NCBI GenBank assembly: GCA_010093685.1
Contig: MU006244.1
Location: 124,001-188,000, forward strand
Source of the DNA: Ophiobolus disseminans
Lineage: Eukaryota > Ascomycota > Dothideomycetes > Pleosporales > Phaeosphaeriaceae
Length of the DNA stretch: 64,000 bases
Reading direction: 5' to 3'
The position numbers and the translations under genes are program-made. The notes beneath the pieces were generated by a model. The model worked only from the letters and a program-made list of their open reading frames with translations. It had not been told where the DNA came from and ran no database searches. This document shows, piece by piece, positions 10,733 through 22,373 of this stretch (position 1 is the stretch's first letter; every line of letters begins with the position of its first letter).

Positions 10733-11296
10733 AAGGGTGTTGTTCGTGGTGTCGAGGATCATTTAGTAGTTGGCTTGGTTCCGGTATTGGTAAATACTTA
10801 CGCGGAGCGACAATTTGGGAGACTAGGGTCGAGTTGCATCCTGGAAATGAGGCTGACTGCGACATGGCGAGTTCGAATGGGGCGAAGCATGATCTAGGAC
10901 CAATTGGTGTTCTGCAACTTATTGCGTGGCATTGGTGTCCTGTTAAAACTGATGCCTCGCAATATAGATGATGCTGGGTTGGAGGTAGGTTTCGTGGGAT
11001 CCAGATATCTTCATGAAGTTGCTAGAGCGCAAATGCTATAAACATATCAAAGATAGAGCTTGGAGTTTTACTATACAAGGCGCTGCTGTCGATACTGGAA
11101 CTTTGTTCTGTGGGATGTAGAGAGGCCGCCCAGGCTGCAGGTGTCGAGCGAAGTTGACGATGGCAGCACGTGCCGTCGCGTCGCGTTTTGCCCAGCCCAT
11201 ACCGGTACCGGTAAATCGCCGTCTTACAATCTGACAACGTCACTTTCTAACCCCACTACCATGTAAACAACCTTGCAACGCGTCATTCCTATATCA
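10733..11296. other. Gene-free spacer: promoter of the MYST acetyltransferase gene
   Basis: An E-box-containing palindrome GCACGTGC lies at 11166-11173 and a 12-bp perfect palindrome ACCGGTACCGGT at 11201-11212, both within 135 bp of the ATG. The remainder is the 3' flank of the BTB gene. Confidence 0.5.
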
Positions 11297-12400
11297 ATGG
11301 CCCCTGATGCGGGCTCACTAAATGGCACACCGATAGCCTCGACATTAAAAACGCCGCAGAAGCCCTCCGTAACGCCCAATGTACTCGAGGTTGTGTTCGG
11401 CTCGCTCCTCATCAAACCATGGTACCCCTCCTTCTACCCCGAAGAGCTCGTGGGACGGAAGGTGGAGCGTCTTTACGTGTGTCAGTGGTGCTTCAAGTAT
11501 AGCAAGGAATTAATGGGCTTTTTGGGACATTTGGTAGGTCTTAATTGGAGCCGAAATGGGCATATGGATTGCAATGCTAACAAGTTCAGAAAGCATGTCC
11601 GCACCGCAGCAGCCCACCCCCAGGTGTCAATGTTTACACCAAGGACAATTACTCGCTCTATGAGATAGATGGCGAGAAGAACAAGCTCTACGCGCAGAAC
11701 CTGTCCCTCTTCGCGAAGCTCTTTCTCGACACCAAGTCCGTCTTCTACGATGTCACGACATTTCTCTACTACCTCCTCGTCGCCCATGAGCCCAACCCGA
11801 GCATACCGAACACTAGCATGGGAGTTGATGGTGTGGGACAACAGGGACAAGTGGTTGGCTTCTTCAGCAAAGAGAAGATGAGCTGGGACAACAACAATCT
11901 GGCATGCATCCTTGTCTTCCCACCGTGGCAGAAGCAGGGCCTTGGGCAGATACTCATGGGCGCAAGCTACGAGATGAGCCGCCGAGAAGACAGACTTGGT
12001 GGGCCTGAGAAGCGTATGCCTCTTCATATTCCTTGCCCGATTCAACCCCAAATGCCTTCACTGACACCTCACCACAGCGCTGTCCGATCTTGGTCGCCTA
12101 GCCTACGTCCATTACTGGTCCGCAACGCTTGCGCGCACTATCCTCACATGCCCCTCGAAACGCACCCTCACGGTGCTAGACCTCCGAGAGAAAACGTACA
12201 TCGTCCCCGAGGATATCATAGCGACACTGCAAGCCATGGGCGTGCTGGAACACAAGAAGAAGGGCGGCGCAGAAGCAGTCGTCAACAAAGCCAAGGTCAG
12301 GGCCTGGGCCGACAACCACAGAGTCGATCTGGCGAGCTTCCCCGTCGATCCAGAAGCTTTCGTTATACGAGAGAGCAGCAGAAGTGCAAGTGAGGAGTAA
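11297..12400 (+). CDS. MYST-family histone acetyltransferase (small, Sas2-like)
   Basis: Exons 11297-11533, 11590-12013 and 12078-12400 give 327 aa. MYST enzymes transfer acetyl from acetyl-CoA to histone lysines. The MYST C2HC zinc finger is C62-x2-C-x12-H78-x3-C82; its last Cys is reached only after splicing, which confirms exon 2. The core has NVYTKDNYSLYEIDG, LYAQNLSLFAKLFLDTKSV, the conserved Cys185 in LACILVFPPW, the acetyl-CoA loop Q-K-Q-G-L-G (193-198), ASYEMSRRE, and GGPEKPLSDLGRLAYVHYW across intron 2. It has no chromodomain or PHD finger and is shorter than Esa1 or Sas3, so a Sas2-like role (H4K16) is the best guess. The subfamily assignment is an inference. Confidence 0.9.
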
Positions 12401-14086
12401 ACTCACCTCCCCCAATGAAGGAATTTGGCATTAGATACCCCACCAATCACCAATCGATCGCAAAGTAAGATATCTTGGATATTTCTTATCGCCTGCCGAC
12501 GTGGCAAAAATTGCAACCATAACGTTGCGTTCGCAGCTCGCCTTGCCCACGAGGCCTGCTCCTGCGTCGATCCTCCAGTGATCTAAATTTAGCGCGCAAC
12601 CAACAGCACCCGTGGCTAGTGCACAGCGGTCCGACTTCTCCATACCAAATCGTTCCTTCTCATAGTCTATCGAAGCAGTGCAGTAGCGCACCATCATGCG
12701 CGACTTGTTCGTGAGAAAATTTCGAGTTGCCGGCGAGCCGCGACGGTCAATATTGCGCTCGTATTCCGGCCTGACCCACCCAGACACGTACCTTAATGAT
12801 CCTGCAACAATGCGCCGAAGCGGTCGCGTGAGCACGTTCTGCGCTGCTGTCAAACAAAACGAGTCCCAAAGCACGGTGCAATAACAACTTGCGAGTCTTT
12901 TGAGCGAATGGCAAAATGGCCAAGCGGCCGTTGTCATGTCATGGGGCGTGTGTAGTCACGCCGAGCACCTAAGCAGGGAAGCAACCGTGCCCGGCATACC
13001 TTCGCAAGGCAACGCTTTCAATTCTAGACAATACCTTGCGCATACCCGACAGCCTCATCGAGCACTCTTCTCGCTAGCAGAGATGCTCTGCTAGCTAGCT
13101 TGACATCATACCGCGTCCTTCCGCCTATCCGCACACCGTCAACAGCGCCATGAATGCAGGGCTATCGAAATCTCCACTTGATCAGCGTCGACTGTTGGGC
13201 ATTTTCAAGCGCACCTCCACGCGACGACCTCGTCATAATGGTAGTGAACGCCCCCTGGCGCTAGAGTACAGGCAACGGTCTGCTAGCCTCAGCGATCATT
13301 GCTACGCACGTCATAGCGGGACGTTCGGCATTGGACCGAGTAGAAATTCACCTGCCGAGATTTGGCCTTGAGCGAATCACTGGCCTGACCTTTTCAACTG
13401 TCGTTGTTAGCGCTCGTGTTGAGGTTGCATGAGCGCTGTTGAAAATTGCTGGGTGTGCGCGGCAGACTTTCCAAGTATTGCCAGGGTTGCTGGTGGGGAG
13501 CGGCACGTCCTTGGGACTTGAGTTTTGCGCAACCAATCGACGATGAGGCGTTGCTGGAATGGCATGCCACACTGTTGCAGAGGTGGGTGTTCTGTGCCGG
13601 TTTGTGTATGTTGGTGGCACAGTTGTTACTTGAAACCTCTAGGATCAAAAGGCACAGATCGCCTAACGGGTCCAAGGCATCCCGGTCATTCGGATATTGT
13701 CCTCTGGCGAGAAGCGGAACGGTTCCTGTCTTGTCTGTAGAGCAGGGCTTAGCATTGAAAGGTTGCCACTATAGGCTGGCGCTATCGTCCTGCGCGAGTC
13801 GCCGCCCGGGTTGGGTTACTATCTGAGATTAGACTTGTGACAGCGGGTAGGCGAGGTATATCTATCAGGGCGTGCCACTCTCCTGCTTGGCGACTGTTGC
13901 CCGTTCCCTCGTCGGCTGTCTTTCGCTACTTTACGTATACTCGTGCCATTCACTCGTTTATTGGTACTCGAGGTAATTCACACACTTTCACGAATACATA
14001 TCTGTATCACGTTGTAATACCACATCTACTACTTGTTCACTACTTGTTCGCTTCACCGGCAACACCATACCCAACACGTCTACATC
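12401..14086. other. Gene-free stretch
   Basis: Open frames of up to 168 codons occur on the minus strand but have no recognisable motif or codon pattern. The right end is the promoter of the wall-protein gene. I see nothing else that I can support. Confidence 0.45.
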
Positions 14087-14926
14087 ATGTCTCTCAAACT
14101 CTTCACCCTCGCGCTTGCAGCTCTCGCAACAGCAACTCCCCTCGAAAACACAGCGAGCAAAGCAACAAACGACGATCCATGCGAACCATGCCGTCCCCAA
14201 GGCGCAACAGGAACCAATCCTCCAGCCATCGGATCCGACCTGAGCCCGCTCTACCTCAACATCCTCAGCTCAGTCAAGAACATCAAATTCTCCAAGAAGC
14301 GCACTTTGTCCTCCCTCGAAGCGCGTGACACAACCTTCTGCTGCCGCGCCAGCCTCGACTGCGTAAACGTCCAAAGCCTCAACATACCCATGTGCTACGA
14401 CAAATTCACAACAAACTACGCTTTTGCGGATAATTCGTACGGCAGCCTGACCACGGGCGAATATAACTCCAACGGCGGAACGGCGAATCTCTTGACAGGC
14501 ACATACTCATCAGGCTCCCAACAAGGAAACATATACGCCGCAGCACCAGCCGACAAGCCTAATACATCTACGCTCTCCATTCCCCCGCAATACACCGGCA
14601 CAGGCACCGGCTCCGCTGTCCCCGCGAACCAGCTCGGCAGCGTCATTGTGTACACGACGACCATTGCGGGGCAGACGTATACCATGCCGACTATTGTGCC
14701 GCAGAGCGTACGCGTGAATACTATTAGCGGACAGACGGTTACGACGACGTTTGCGCCCGTGACGATTACGCAGGCGACTATTATTCCCGAGAGGACGACG
14801 GTTGTTACGACGACAAGAGAAGGTGCGGCTAGTGCGAGCGCAAGCGCGACGGGGGCGGCGGGGAGGAGGGGGGTCGAGGGAGGTGTTGTGGTGGGTGCGG
14901 TGGCGTGGATTGTTGCTGCGTTGTGA
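14087..14926 (+). CDS. Secreted GPI-anchored-type wall protein
   Basis: A single exon gives 279 aa. Residues 1-17 are a signal peptide (MSLKLFTLALAALATATP). The mature N-half has a cysteine block (CEPCRPQG, then CCRASLDCVNVQSLNIPMC) followed by FTTNYAFADNSYGSLTTGEYNSNGG, a pattern I recall from uncharacterised ascomycete surface proteins. The C-half is Thr/Ser/Ala-rich with repeated YTTTIAGQTYTMPTIVPQ and TISGQTVTTTFAPVTIT strands, suited to O-glycosylation. A Ser/Gly/Ala omega-like region precedes the terminal hydrophobic tail GGVVVGAVAWIVAAL, as in GPI precursors. Location at the plasma membrane or wall is inferred. The start at 14087 was chosen over the upstream in-frame ATG at 14033 because only it gives an N-terminal signal peptide. 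Confidence 0.8.
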   Translation: MSLKLFTLALAALATATPLENTASKATNDDPCEPCRPQGATGTNPPAIGSDLSPLYLNILSSVKNIKFSKKRTLSSLEARDTTFCCRASLDCVNVQSLNIPMCYDKFTTNYAFADNSYGSLTTGEYNSNGGTANLLTGTYSSGSQQGNIYAAAPADKPNTSTLSIPPQYTGTGTGSAVPANQLGSVIVYTTTIAGQTYTMPTIVPQSVRVNTISGQTVTTTFAPVTITQATIIPERTTVVTTTREGAASASASATGAAGRRGVEGGVVVGAVAWIVAAL

Positions 14927-15220
14927 GACGGTGTGGTTCTTGGTCGTTTGGATGATACCCCGGTGGAGACTGGCAATTGTGGATTTTGGGGTGGGGCGGT
15001 CGAGTTTAGATCGTGACTTGTTTTAATGAATTAATCGTAACTCCCAATGGTCTTTATGTCGGGTGTCGCGGTTGTGCCGTCGGATTGGAATTGTTGGTGT
15101 TTTGCACATGTTTGGAGAGGGCCGGCGTGATCCTTTGTGGTGTCGTTGGCTGATGCGACTGTACTTGTACGCATTTAACTGTTTCCGTCTCGAGTGTGCA
15201 CTTCTTAAGTTTTGCAAACA

Positions 15221-15949
15221 TCAAGACGCATCACCCATCTCTTCATCCCTACTCCCATCCTCTTGCTTCTTCCCATCACTTTCCAAGCTCTTAAGCACAT
15301 CTTGAATCCTCCTAACCTCCTCTCCATCAACATTCTCCCCCTCCCCCGTAATAGCCGCACTATGCACCCACTCCACACCCGTACCCCTCTTCAGCGCCCC
15401 AACATTCCCACTCCTAACCCCACCCCCAACAACAAAACTGATCCTCTCCCCAAACTTCCCCTGCGCCTTCCTCACCGTCTCCACTCCGTCCACCGCCACC
15501 CTCCCCCCACCACTCGTCAACACACTCCTAAACCCACACCCAACCACCATCCCCACCGCCTCCTCCAAATCCGGCGTCTCATCTATCGCGCGATGAAACG
15601 TACACGGCAGCGGTCGCGCGATATCGACTAACCCAGCGTTCCGGGCTACATTAACACGCCCATTCGCGTCGAGCACACCAAACACAAACCCGCTCGCAAC
15701 GGTACTAAAGAGCGCAATATCAGACCTCATGCGCTCAAACTCCGCAGCCGAATATACAAAGTTCCCCCCGCGCGGCCGTATCATCACGTGAATCGGTATA
15801 TCAGGGACCGCGCGTCGAATGGCCATGAGCGTCCTGATGCTCGGTGTCACGCCGCCGGCGGCGTAATCGGCGCAGAGCTCGAGGCGGTCTGCGCCGGATG
15901 AAGCGGCTGTGAGGGCGGAGGCGTGGTTGAAGACTGCGATTTCGAGCAT
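15221..15949 (-). CDS. CutC-family copper homeostasis protein
   Basis: This single exon gives 242 aa, the usual CutC length, with a TIM-barrel. Motifs: MLEIAVFNHASALTAASSGADRLELCADYAAGGVTPS at the start, IPIHVMIRPRGGNFVYSAAEFERMRSDI, GFVFGVLDANGRVN, CTFHRAIDE, and VLTSGGGRVAVDG near residue 160. Bacterial and human CutC bind Cu(I) and affect copper handling; the biochemical activity is still unclear. The C-terminal 25 residues are acidic and non-conserved. Cytosolic, no signal peptide. The 3' half is strongly skewed (pyrimidine-rich on the plus strand), which produces long shadow frames. Confidence 0.93.
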   Translation of the reverse strand: MLEIAVFNHASALTAASSGADRLELCADYAAGGVTPSIRTLMAIRRAVPDIPIHVMIRPRGGNFVYSAAEFERMRSDIALFSTVASGFVFGVLDANGRVNVARNAGLVDIARPLPCTFHRAIDETPDLEEAVGMVVGCGFRSVLTSGGGRVAVDGVETVRKAQGKFGERISFVVGGGVRSGNVGALKRGTGVEWVHSAAITGEGENVDGEEVRRIQDVLKSLESDGKKQEDGSRDEEMGDAS

Positions 15950-16332
15950 GTTGGTGGGGTTTGAATGGGGAGTTTGGGGGGTGTAAGTTGGGGTATTGCG
16001 GGTTGGGTGTAAGCGGTGGCTTGGGGCTAGGCTTGGTGGGGGATAGCGTTTGTGGTGGGCCCGCTATGTGTATGGGGTAAGCATGGTATTTTGAAACGTG
16101 GTAATCTGGGGAAGTATTGCGGGATCATGCGTTCAGGCTTTGGAGGGAAGTAAGTGTTGAATTTAGGTGGGTTGAGATTTTCGTGAAGTTAAAGCATAAA
16201 CTCGATGTGATTAAGCATGCAGGTGCTTCTTAAGTGTGATAACCACCTTCCTTCATCGAATCTCAACGTGTGGTCCAAGAAAAACTAAGCCTTCAATATC
16301 CCTCCACGAACCAAAAAACCTTTCGCGCCCCA
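15950..16332. other. Gene-free spacer: CutC promoter and VOC gene 3' flank
   Basis: G-rich on the plus strand just upstream of the CutC start. I see nothing else. Confidence 0.4.
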
Positions 16333-16758
16333 TCAAACCCCCCACCCCCCATTCCAAAGCACAACCCTCCACCCATCCCCATCCTCAAACGTCCTCCCCT
16401 TCCCACCCCCATCCCACCACGGATTCGCACTCCCCACCGCCGCAAACCCTGTCTTTTCCATCCTCTCCACCGCTTTCTCCCACTCCTCTTTGTCCTCTAG
16501 GTAAAACACTAACAAATTATCCTTCGTCGGCGCTTGCCCAGCATCGTGGCCCTCTTGCGTCGTGAACTCGAGGTGGTAAGGTAGGCTCGCGTGGCCAAGC
16601 ATCACGCCGTCGAAACCGGCGTGCGCGGTGAAAGAAGAGAGGATGGTGAAGCCGAGACCGGTGGTGTAGAAGGGGAGGAGGGCGGTGATGGATGGGGTGG
16701 GGCGGGCGATGCGGAGGTGGGCTTTGAAGATGGGGTTTGGGGGTGGAGGGGGCGACAT
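16333..16758 (-). CDS. Small VOC (glyoxalase/dioxygenase-fold) protein, YycE-like
   Basis: A single exon gives 141 aa, about one vicinal-oxygen-chelate domain pair. The N-half reads FKAHLRIARPTPSITALLPFYTTGLGFTILSSF, the classic first beta-alpha-beta of VOC proteins, with His at about residue 14. It continues GFDGVMLGHASLPYHLEFTTQEG and DNLLVFYLEDKEEWEKAVERM, ending AVGSANPWWDGGGKGRTFEDGDGWRVVLWNGGW, close to the YycE C-terminal pattern NPYWDxxGxTFEDPDG. Metal binding and substrate are not deducible; an enzymatic or antibiotic-binding role would be conjecture. Confidence 0.85.
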   Translation of the reverse strand: MSPPPPPNPIFKAHLRIARPTPSITALLPFYTTGLGFTILSSFTAHAGFDGVMLGHASLPYHLEFTTQEGHDAGQAPTKDNLLVFYLEDKEEWEKAVERMEKTGFAAVGSANPWWDGGGKGRTFEDGDGWRVVLWNGGWGV

Positions 16759-17029
16759 TTTGGATGGGAGGATCGATTGAATCTTGACTTAGATTGAATG
16801 GAAGGTCATTTATACAAACGATGACATGCAATTCTCGTTGTGTCTTGCATATATAAGCCACTGAGGCTAGATCGACGCCACATATCATGAATGGAAGTAG
16901 ATAAGTCACCAACAGCATTGAGGTCATGAAGGTACGTAGCAATAATTGCATATGTACAATTTATATTTCATTTGTCATATCAATCTTGCTACTACTCCAA
17001 AACCGACTCCATCAACCGCCATCAACCGC

Positions 17030-19291
17030 TTACAATCTTGCAAGTCCAACGACCTCTCGTGGAGCATGGTAGTTGGGCACCTTCATGTCGAGAGCAGCGC
17101 CGCTGTAGCCAAGATCCTCACCAGTGAGCATAGCGCACTTCTCGCCAATGAGAAGCGCGGTACTGTAGGTGTTGCAGCCGACGTTATCAGGGCAGATGGA
17201 CAGATCGGCGACCTTGAGGCCCTTGACACCGTGAACGTTGAGGCGCTCGTCGAGCACACCGTGCTTGACGATCGAGTTACCGTTCTTGGGGGCCATGGAG
17301 CACGTGCCGAGGGAGTGCCATGTGGTCTCGACGTGGCCTGTTATATGTTAGTGATGTGCAGAGGGTAAGAGCAGAAGGTAACGTACGCTTAGTCCAGTTG
17401 ATAACATGGTTGATATCCTCAGAGGTGTACTCAAGCTCTGGAAGGATTTCCTGGCAATTAGAGTTCAAGAAGTTGGGCTCGGGCGCACGACCCTTCTCGA
17501 TGGGCATGGTCCAGGAACCGTGCTGGATGCCAGCAGTGATGTTTCCTGGGAGGGCGTATGCGTTGGTGGTGGCGAGATCCATGTCTTTGGCACGAGCAGG
17601 CGAGTCGTATGCGTAAAATGGATGCATAGCCTGAACTTCTCCGGCGTAAGCGTCCATGCGGCGCGCAGTCTCGCGTGACTTGACGTATCCCCAGACCATG
17701 GGTGCCATGTCGCGCTTGTCGTTCATGAAGCCGGCGTCGAAGTCGGGAGCTTCGTAGGGGTTGGGCGAAACGATGTGAGTTGAGCCACGAGAGAACGGAT
17801 ACTCCAAGAAGTGGAACATCGTGAAGAATTTGCCTAAAAAGTTCGTCTGTCAGTGTCTGTCTCAAATGTGACCTGTATTCAGGAGCTTACCAGGTGGCAT
17901 AACCATATGGTCACCAAACCAACCAGCAATGACGGAGTAATGCATGACCGGCTTGTCCGGCTTGTCCTTGAAGTAGCTGTCCCAACCGGACCTGAACTCC
18001 GGACATGGCCAGCTGTCCATCATATCGAGCTCAGCTTCTGTGGGTCGGATCTTGACACCAGCCTCAATACCGTTGGTCGCGAGCGGGCCTGTGCCGTTAA
18101 TGTTCCATTGCTGGAACACGCGCTCCTGAACCGCTGGGTCACCACGAGCGAAGTCGTCGAAAGACTCGACGTGTGGCTTCGCACGGTAAGTGGCGAACGT
18201 GAGGCTAAAGACAACGCATTAGCTTTGATAGAGGAAGTGCACAGTCAGTTTAACTTACTAATGATCCTGGAAGTTGAGACCAACACCGGGCAAGTCAATA
18301 AGAGGCTTGACGCCAGCCTTGCGGAGCTTCTCTGGGTCACCGATACCAGAGCGCTGAAGGATGAGTGGCGAGCTGAGAGTTCCTCCAGAAACGATGATCT
18401 GCTTGCGGGCCTTGATGATCCGTCTAGGGGTCTGGCCACTTGAAAGGTGCTTGGTAGGAACGACCTGGACGCCAACGGCGCGATCACCCTCAAGGACGAC
18501 CTTTTCGACCTTGTTGCTTGTCAACAAGTGCAAGTTTTGGTGGACGGAACGGGTGCTATGGATGTATCCGTGGGCAGAGTCAGATCGGCGGCCGGTGTCG
18601 CGGTTGATCCACTTCAGCCAGTGCTCAGCACCATGGCCAGTGACCAAGTCCTGAAGATCGTCGGTGGTCGGGATTCCTTGGGTCTCAACGGCGCGGAGGA
18701 AGTCCTCCTTGATTGGGTAACAGTAATTGCCGAAGGAGACCTTGATTGGGCCCTCGAAACCGTGAATATCGCGGTTGTTGCAAGAGCGCTGGTAGGTTTC
18801 GTGCTTCTTCATAAGGGGAATGAGCTCCTTGGTGGTCCAACCCTTGGCTTGGAAGTCATCGTAGTCAGAAGCTGAGGCGCGAGTGTACATCTAGTCACGG
18901 TTAGACATCCGTTGCCGCCTTGGAATTGTAAAACTCACCATGAAGTTGATGGATGAGCCACCACCCAGGATATGCGCGCATGGCACAACAGCTCGGCGTC
19001 CGTCAAGCCATTCAGAGGGTCGCGAGTAGTAGAAGGAGGCAGTCTTGCTGTCCAACTTCATGTTCCTCGGGTAGATACCCGGGCGGAAAACCCATGGGTT
19101 GTTGAGGTTGTTCTCGCCTCCCTCAATCAATAAGACTTGAAGGTTGTGGTCTAGATTGGCCAGTCGGCCGGCGACGACGCAACCGCATGATCCTCCACCG
19201 CATACGATAATATCGACCTGGGCACAGTGAGCTTTTTGCAGTGATGGACATTGTCGAATATAGGTAAGCATACCTCGTCGGGGATCACCAT
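17030..19291 (-). CDS. Alcohol (methanol-type) oxidase, GMC flavoprotein, peroxisomal
   Basis: Six exons (19291-19274, 19217-18939, 18890-18259, 18204-17891, 17833-17387, 17337-17030) join in frame and give 665 aa, the size of yeast and fungal AOX1 proteins. The enzyme oxidises short alcohols with O2 to aldehyde and H2O2 using FAD. It shows the FAD dinucleotide site VDIIVCGGGSCGCVVAGRLA just after the 6-codon first exon, the GMC signature GRRAVVPCAHILGGGSSINFMMYTRAS across intron 2, GTLSSPLILQRSGIG, the catalytic-His region HVETTWHSLGTCSMAP, and the Asn region CPDNVGCNTYSTALLIGEKCA. The C-terminus is -ARL, a PTS1-like tripeptide, as in methanol oxidases (-ARF). True substrate is unknown; filamentous homologues may act on methanol from pectin or on other alcohols. 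Confidence 0.93.
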
Positions 19292-21143
19292 CTTGAGGGG
19301 CTTTCGATCAGAGTAAGTATAGTTGGGGGTTTAGATGTAACGATGAGACCACAGATGAACAAGTCCACTGGGCATGCTCGTCCATTGGGGCGGTTGTCAC
19401 TTCCTTTAAACATAAAGACCCCGCATCTCCATGATCCTCGGGCTCAGGGAGATCCATCACCTAGCCCTCTATTCCTCACACTTGCCGTCAGCTTTTGGCC
19501 CGAACTCAGAAGCGTGCATACGGAGATGAGGGGGAAAGTACACTTTGTGCTGGTCTCATGTATGCTGGTGGATCAAAGAGGACTAGATGCCAATGTGCAC
19601 CCTGCATCTGCATTTCTTGTGGAGAGATCGCGGATTGTCTTCCGTCGCCAGCGTATGAGACTCTTGCGGATCCGCAATTATGCTGCGCCATGCGCAGGGA
19701 CCGAGCAGGGCGACTAAACAGACACCTCGCGTATGATTGGTTCACATGGTCGGGTGAGAGCTGTTTACCGCAGCAGCGGTTCTGGATAAAGACTCGACTG
19801 GGATCTGTGCGGTAGGAGTGGAAGGCTGGTTGCATGCGGAGAAGAGACGCATCCAGTAAGGAGCTATGCTGGATTGCGTACTTGGGCCCACTTCTTCGAC
19901 ACGAGTTTTGCGGATCCGTAGCTGTAGGTGACAGATCGTGGAGCTCTAGCTTTCATCTGAGACGTGGGGAGGAAGGCAAATGTATGTCAATGGCGAGACC
20001 ACCGATTGAACGGACGGCTGACGTTCATGGCAGCTAGTTGTAGCAGACAGCAGTATCTCCCGAGATGTTGAGCTGCGAACTCTATGCTGTGCACCGTGGA
20101 GCTCTCTCGAGCTGCAAGGATGTAGCTCTTGGAGGCCATGTAACCGCGGCAAAGAAACTCCTAGCTCCACGCGGGGCGTGCGGCGCTGACGTCCAGTCGT
20201 GGGAGGCCGTCTTGCTCGTGGAAGAATCGGATGTGGGGTGCAGTAGCCCGTGGAAGCTTACGCCTTGGCGTGAACGCTAATGCTGGCAAGTGCGGGGTTA
20301 GTGCCTGCCGCCAACCGTTTGAAAGAACGGTCAGCCTGTCATGGTTTGTAGGCGTCTAGCTAAAGAGTCGATTCGCGGCTGGATTCGCCGCTCTCGTGTA
20401 GGAAGTTGTGCAAATGCATATGCTCGAAGCCGTGACATATTGGAGTGACATTTATTTCCGGCAATCCAACGCTTGCGCCGCTGCAGAGTCGCCCACACAT
20501 CTTGTCTGCCCATTGAAGGACTATATATGGGGTGAACGCTAAAGGGCATTCAACTAGCATTGTGAGCTTAGTTGTGGCTGAATTCAAGGTCAGAAATTCG
20601 GCTCGACTTACCGACTTCCAACGAGTCATGTCTTTGCATGTGGCTGCACATTTGCATGGCGCTCCTTCGCTCAAGATCAACTCCAAGCGGCTACGAACAG
20701 AATGTCTCGAAGAGTTTCTGGTAAACTTACAGATGTCTCAAGAACTGCGAACATTATATTTTGTATGAACAACACCGCATTCTGACTTTCAGGTTTCCGA
20801 GAAGACCTACCAAGACCACAGCGGTATGATGTCGGTGAGCTATTTCTAGATGTGATCAAGAGTGGTTAGCAACATGGTACGATGAGGCTGACGATGCATT
20901 GCCATGTGCACAAGATCATTTCCGGTCCGTCCGGACGGCCCCAGTTTATTATTCGGTGTTACTCTGCCCGTAGAACCGCCGTTTCTAGGATACAAACCCA
21001 TACTATCCTTGTGATGCCCATTAAAGCTGGGTATCGTTGTCTGATGTCCGCCTGATTCCGATAAACGCCTGAAATGCTTTTGAAGAGTGGAGGAGAGTGA
21101 TCGCTATGCCGTGTCGAAGAAAGAAAACACAACCAGCCAGAAA
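19292..21143. other. Long gene-free stretch between alcohol oxidase and alternative oxidase
   Basis: The left part is the alcohol oxidase promoter and the right end is the 3' flank of the alternative oxidase gene. It contains many short open frames but none with recognisable sequence. A TATATAT run occurs near 20522 with no gene that I can assign to it. Confidence 0.45.
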
Positions 21144-22373
21144 TCAGATGATCTCATGACGCTCCCAACCAGTGGGTTTTGGGTATGCAAGACCCTTGGT
21201 GGGATGTGGCTTCTCCGGGTCCCGGTACTCGCTCACGAATGGATTGGGGTCCTCTTTCTGATCGAGATTGCCGAAAGTGTGGTTAACTACAAGGGTGCAG
21301 GTACCTTGTTAGTGTATGTTTGGTATGCAGGTCGTACGAGTCACTTGCCTTCGCGATGCTTGCTCTCATCTGCCCGAACTATAACATGTCAGCAAGGGAA
21401 GTTCCATCTGAGACCCGGTGATGCTTACTGTAAAGGAGTAGATCGCGCATTGAGCGGTGTCCCTCAGGCATCTTCCAGTAGTCAACAGCGATTTCAGGGG
21501 CCTGCAGCTTCTCCCACTTCGGCAGAAGGCCTGCGTCAAGGTCCTTGATCTGGCGCGTGTATGTGTACACAGCTTCCTCCTCGAGATACCCGACCAAGCG
21601 ATGGACCATTCGGGGACTGACAAGGTAGGCGAAGAACATAAAATTGCACCATACTCCTTGAGCAGCGAGAACCATGAAGCGCATGAAGCGGCCTGGTCGT
21701 TGCATCTTCAGAAAAACTAGCAGATGCATGCGCTCGTTGTAGCTCTCCTCGAGCAGTGTCTCGATCCAGCCATTGTCACGCTTCATCCTCCGCATAGAGT
21801 GAAGATGCCTCAGCATGCCAGCAACCATGCCAGGCACTCCGGCGATGGACTCCAGGAAGACATTCCGGATCATATATTTCTCCTCCGTCATAGCGTACTT
21901 GCGTCGGGCAGCCTCTGGGTCCTTTTCGTTCAGAGCTACTGCCTTTTCGTGGCGATAGCCTGTAGCTGTATCGAGACCCCAGCGCATGAACTTGACAGCT
22001 AGGAGCGCGGCCTTATCGGAAAATGTCTTGGCCTCACGGTGGGCAACGGTCACGGCGTTCATCTGTTCTTCGGTATAGGCTGATAGGTGTCAGTGTGTGG
22101 TCTTGAATCAGTAGTTCAGACTTCAATACCTGGATGAGACCATGCTGCCGGTGTCTTGCGCACCTTGTCGGTCTGCTTCTGTACGAAGAACTCCTTGACT
22201 TTGGGACTGTCTGAGGAAGAGAAGGACCGCTGGCCTGTTCGTGCTGGCTGGACATGTTGTGCGATGATGAAAGTCGGTCGAAGTCCCGCACTGGAGCGAT
22301 AGGACTTGAGGATCTGGGCAGCAGCCCGCGTAGAGGCTGTTGGGCCCCGCGTAGCTACTTTGGTAGAGATCAT
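21144..22373 (-). CDS. aox: Alternative oxidase (cyanide-resistant terminal oxidase)
   Basis: Exons 22373-22130, 22079-21429, 21378-21349 and 21286-21144 give 355 aa. The enzyme is a di-iron ubiquinol oxidase on the matrix face of the inner mitochondrial membrane. Residues 1-50 form a basic mitochondrial presequence ending TGQRSFSSS. Iron ligands are visible: E158 (VFLESIAGVPGM), E197 and H200 (SYNERMH), E249 region (GYLEEEAVYTY), and E303/H306 in RADESKH. The last motif lies on a 30-nt exon followed by a GC-AG intron whose donor is GCAAGT; splicing it restores RE-V-NHT. A TATA-like GCATATAAG (minus strand) lies about 130 bp upstream. Neurospora aod-1 is induced through Zn2Cys6 factors; whether that holds here is open. 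Confidence 0.96.

Noticed and set aside
12431..12937. 168-codon minus-strand frame next to the MYST gene
   Set aside because: No family resemblance, scattered rare residues, and no signal or domain.
14416..14976. 186-codon minus-strand frame
   Set aside because: Antisense shadow of the Thr/Ser-rich half of the GPI-type wall protein.
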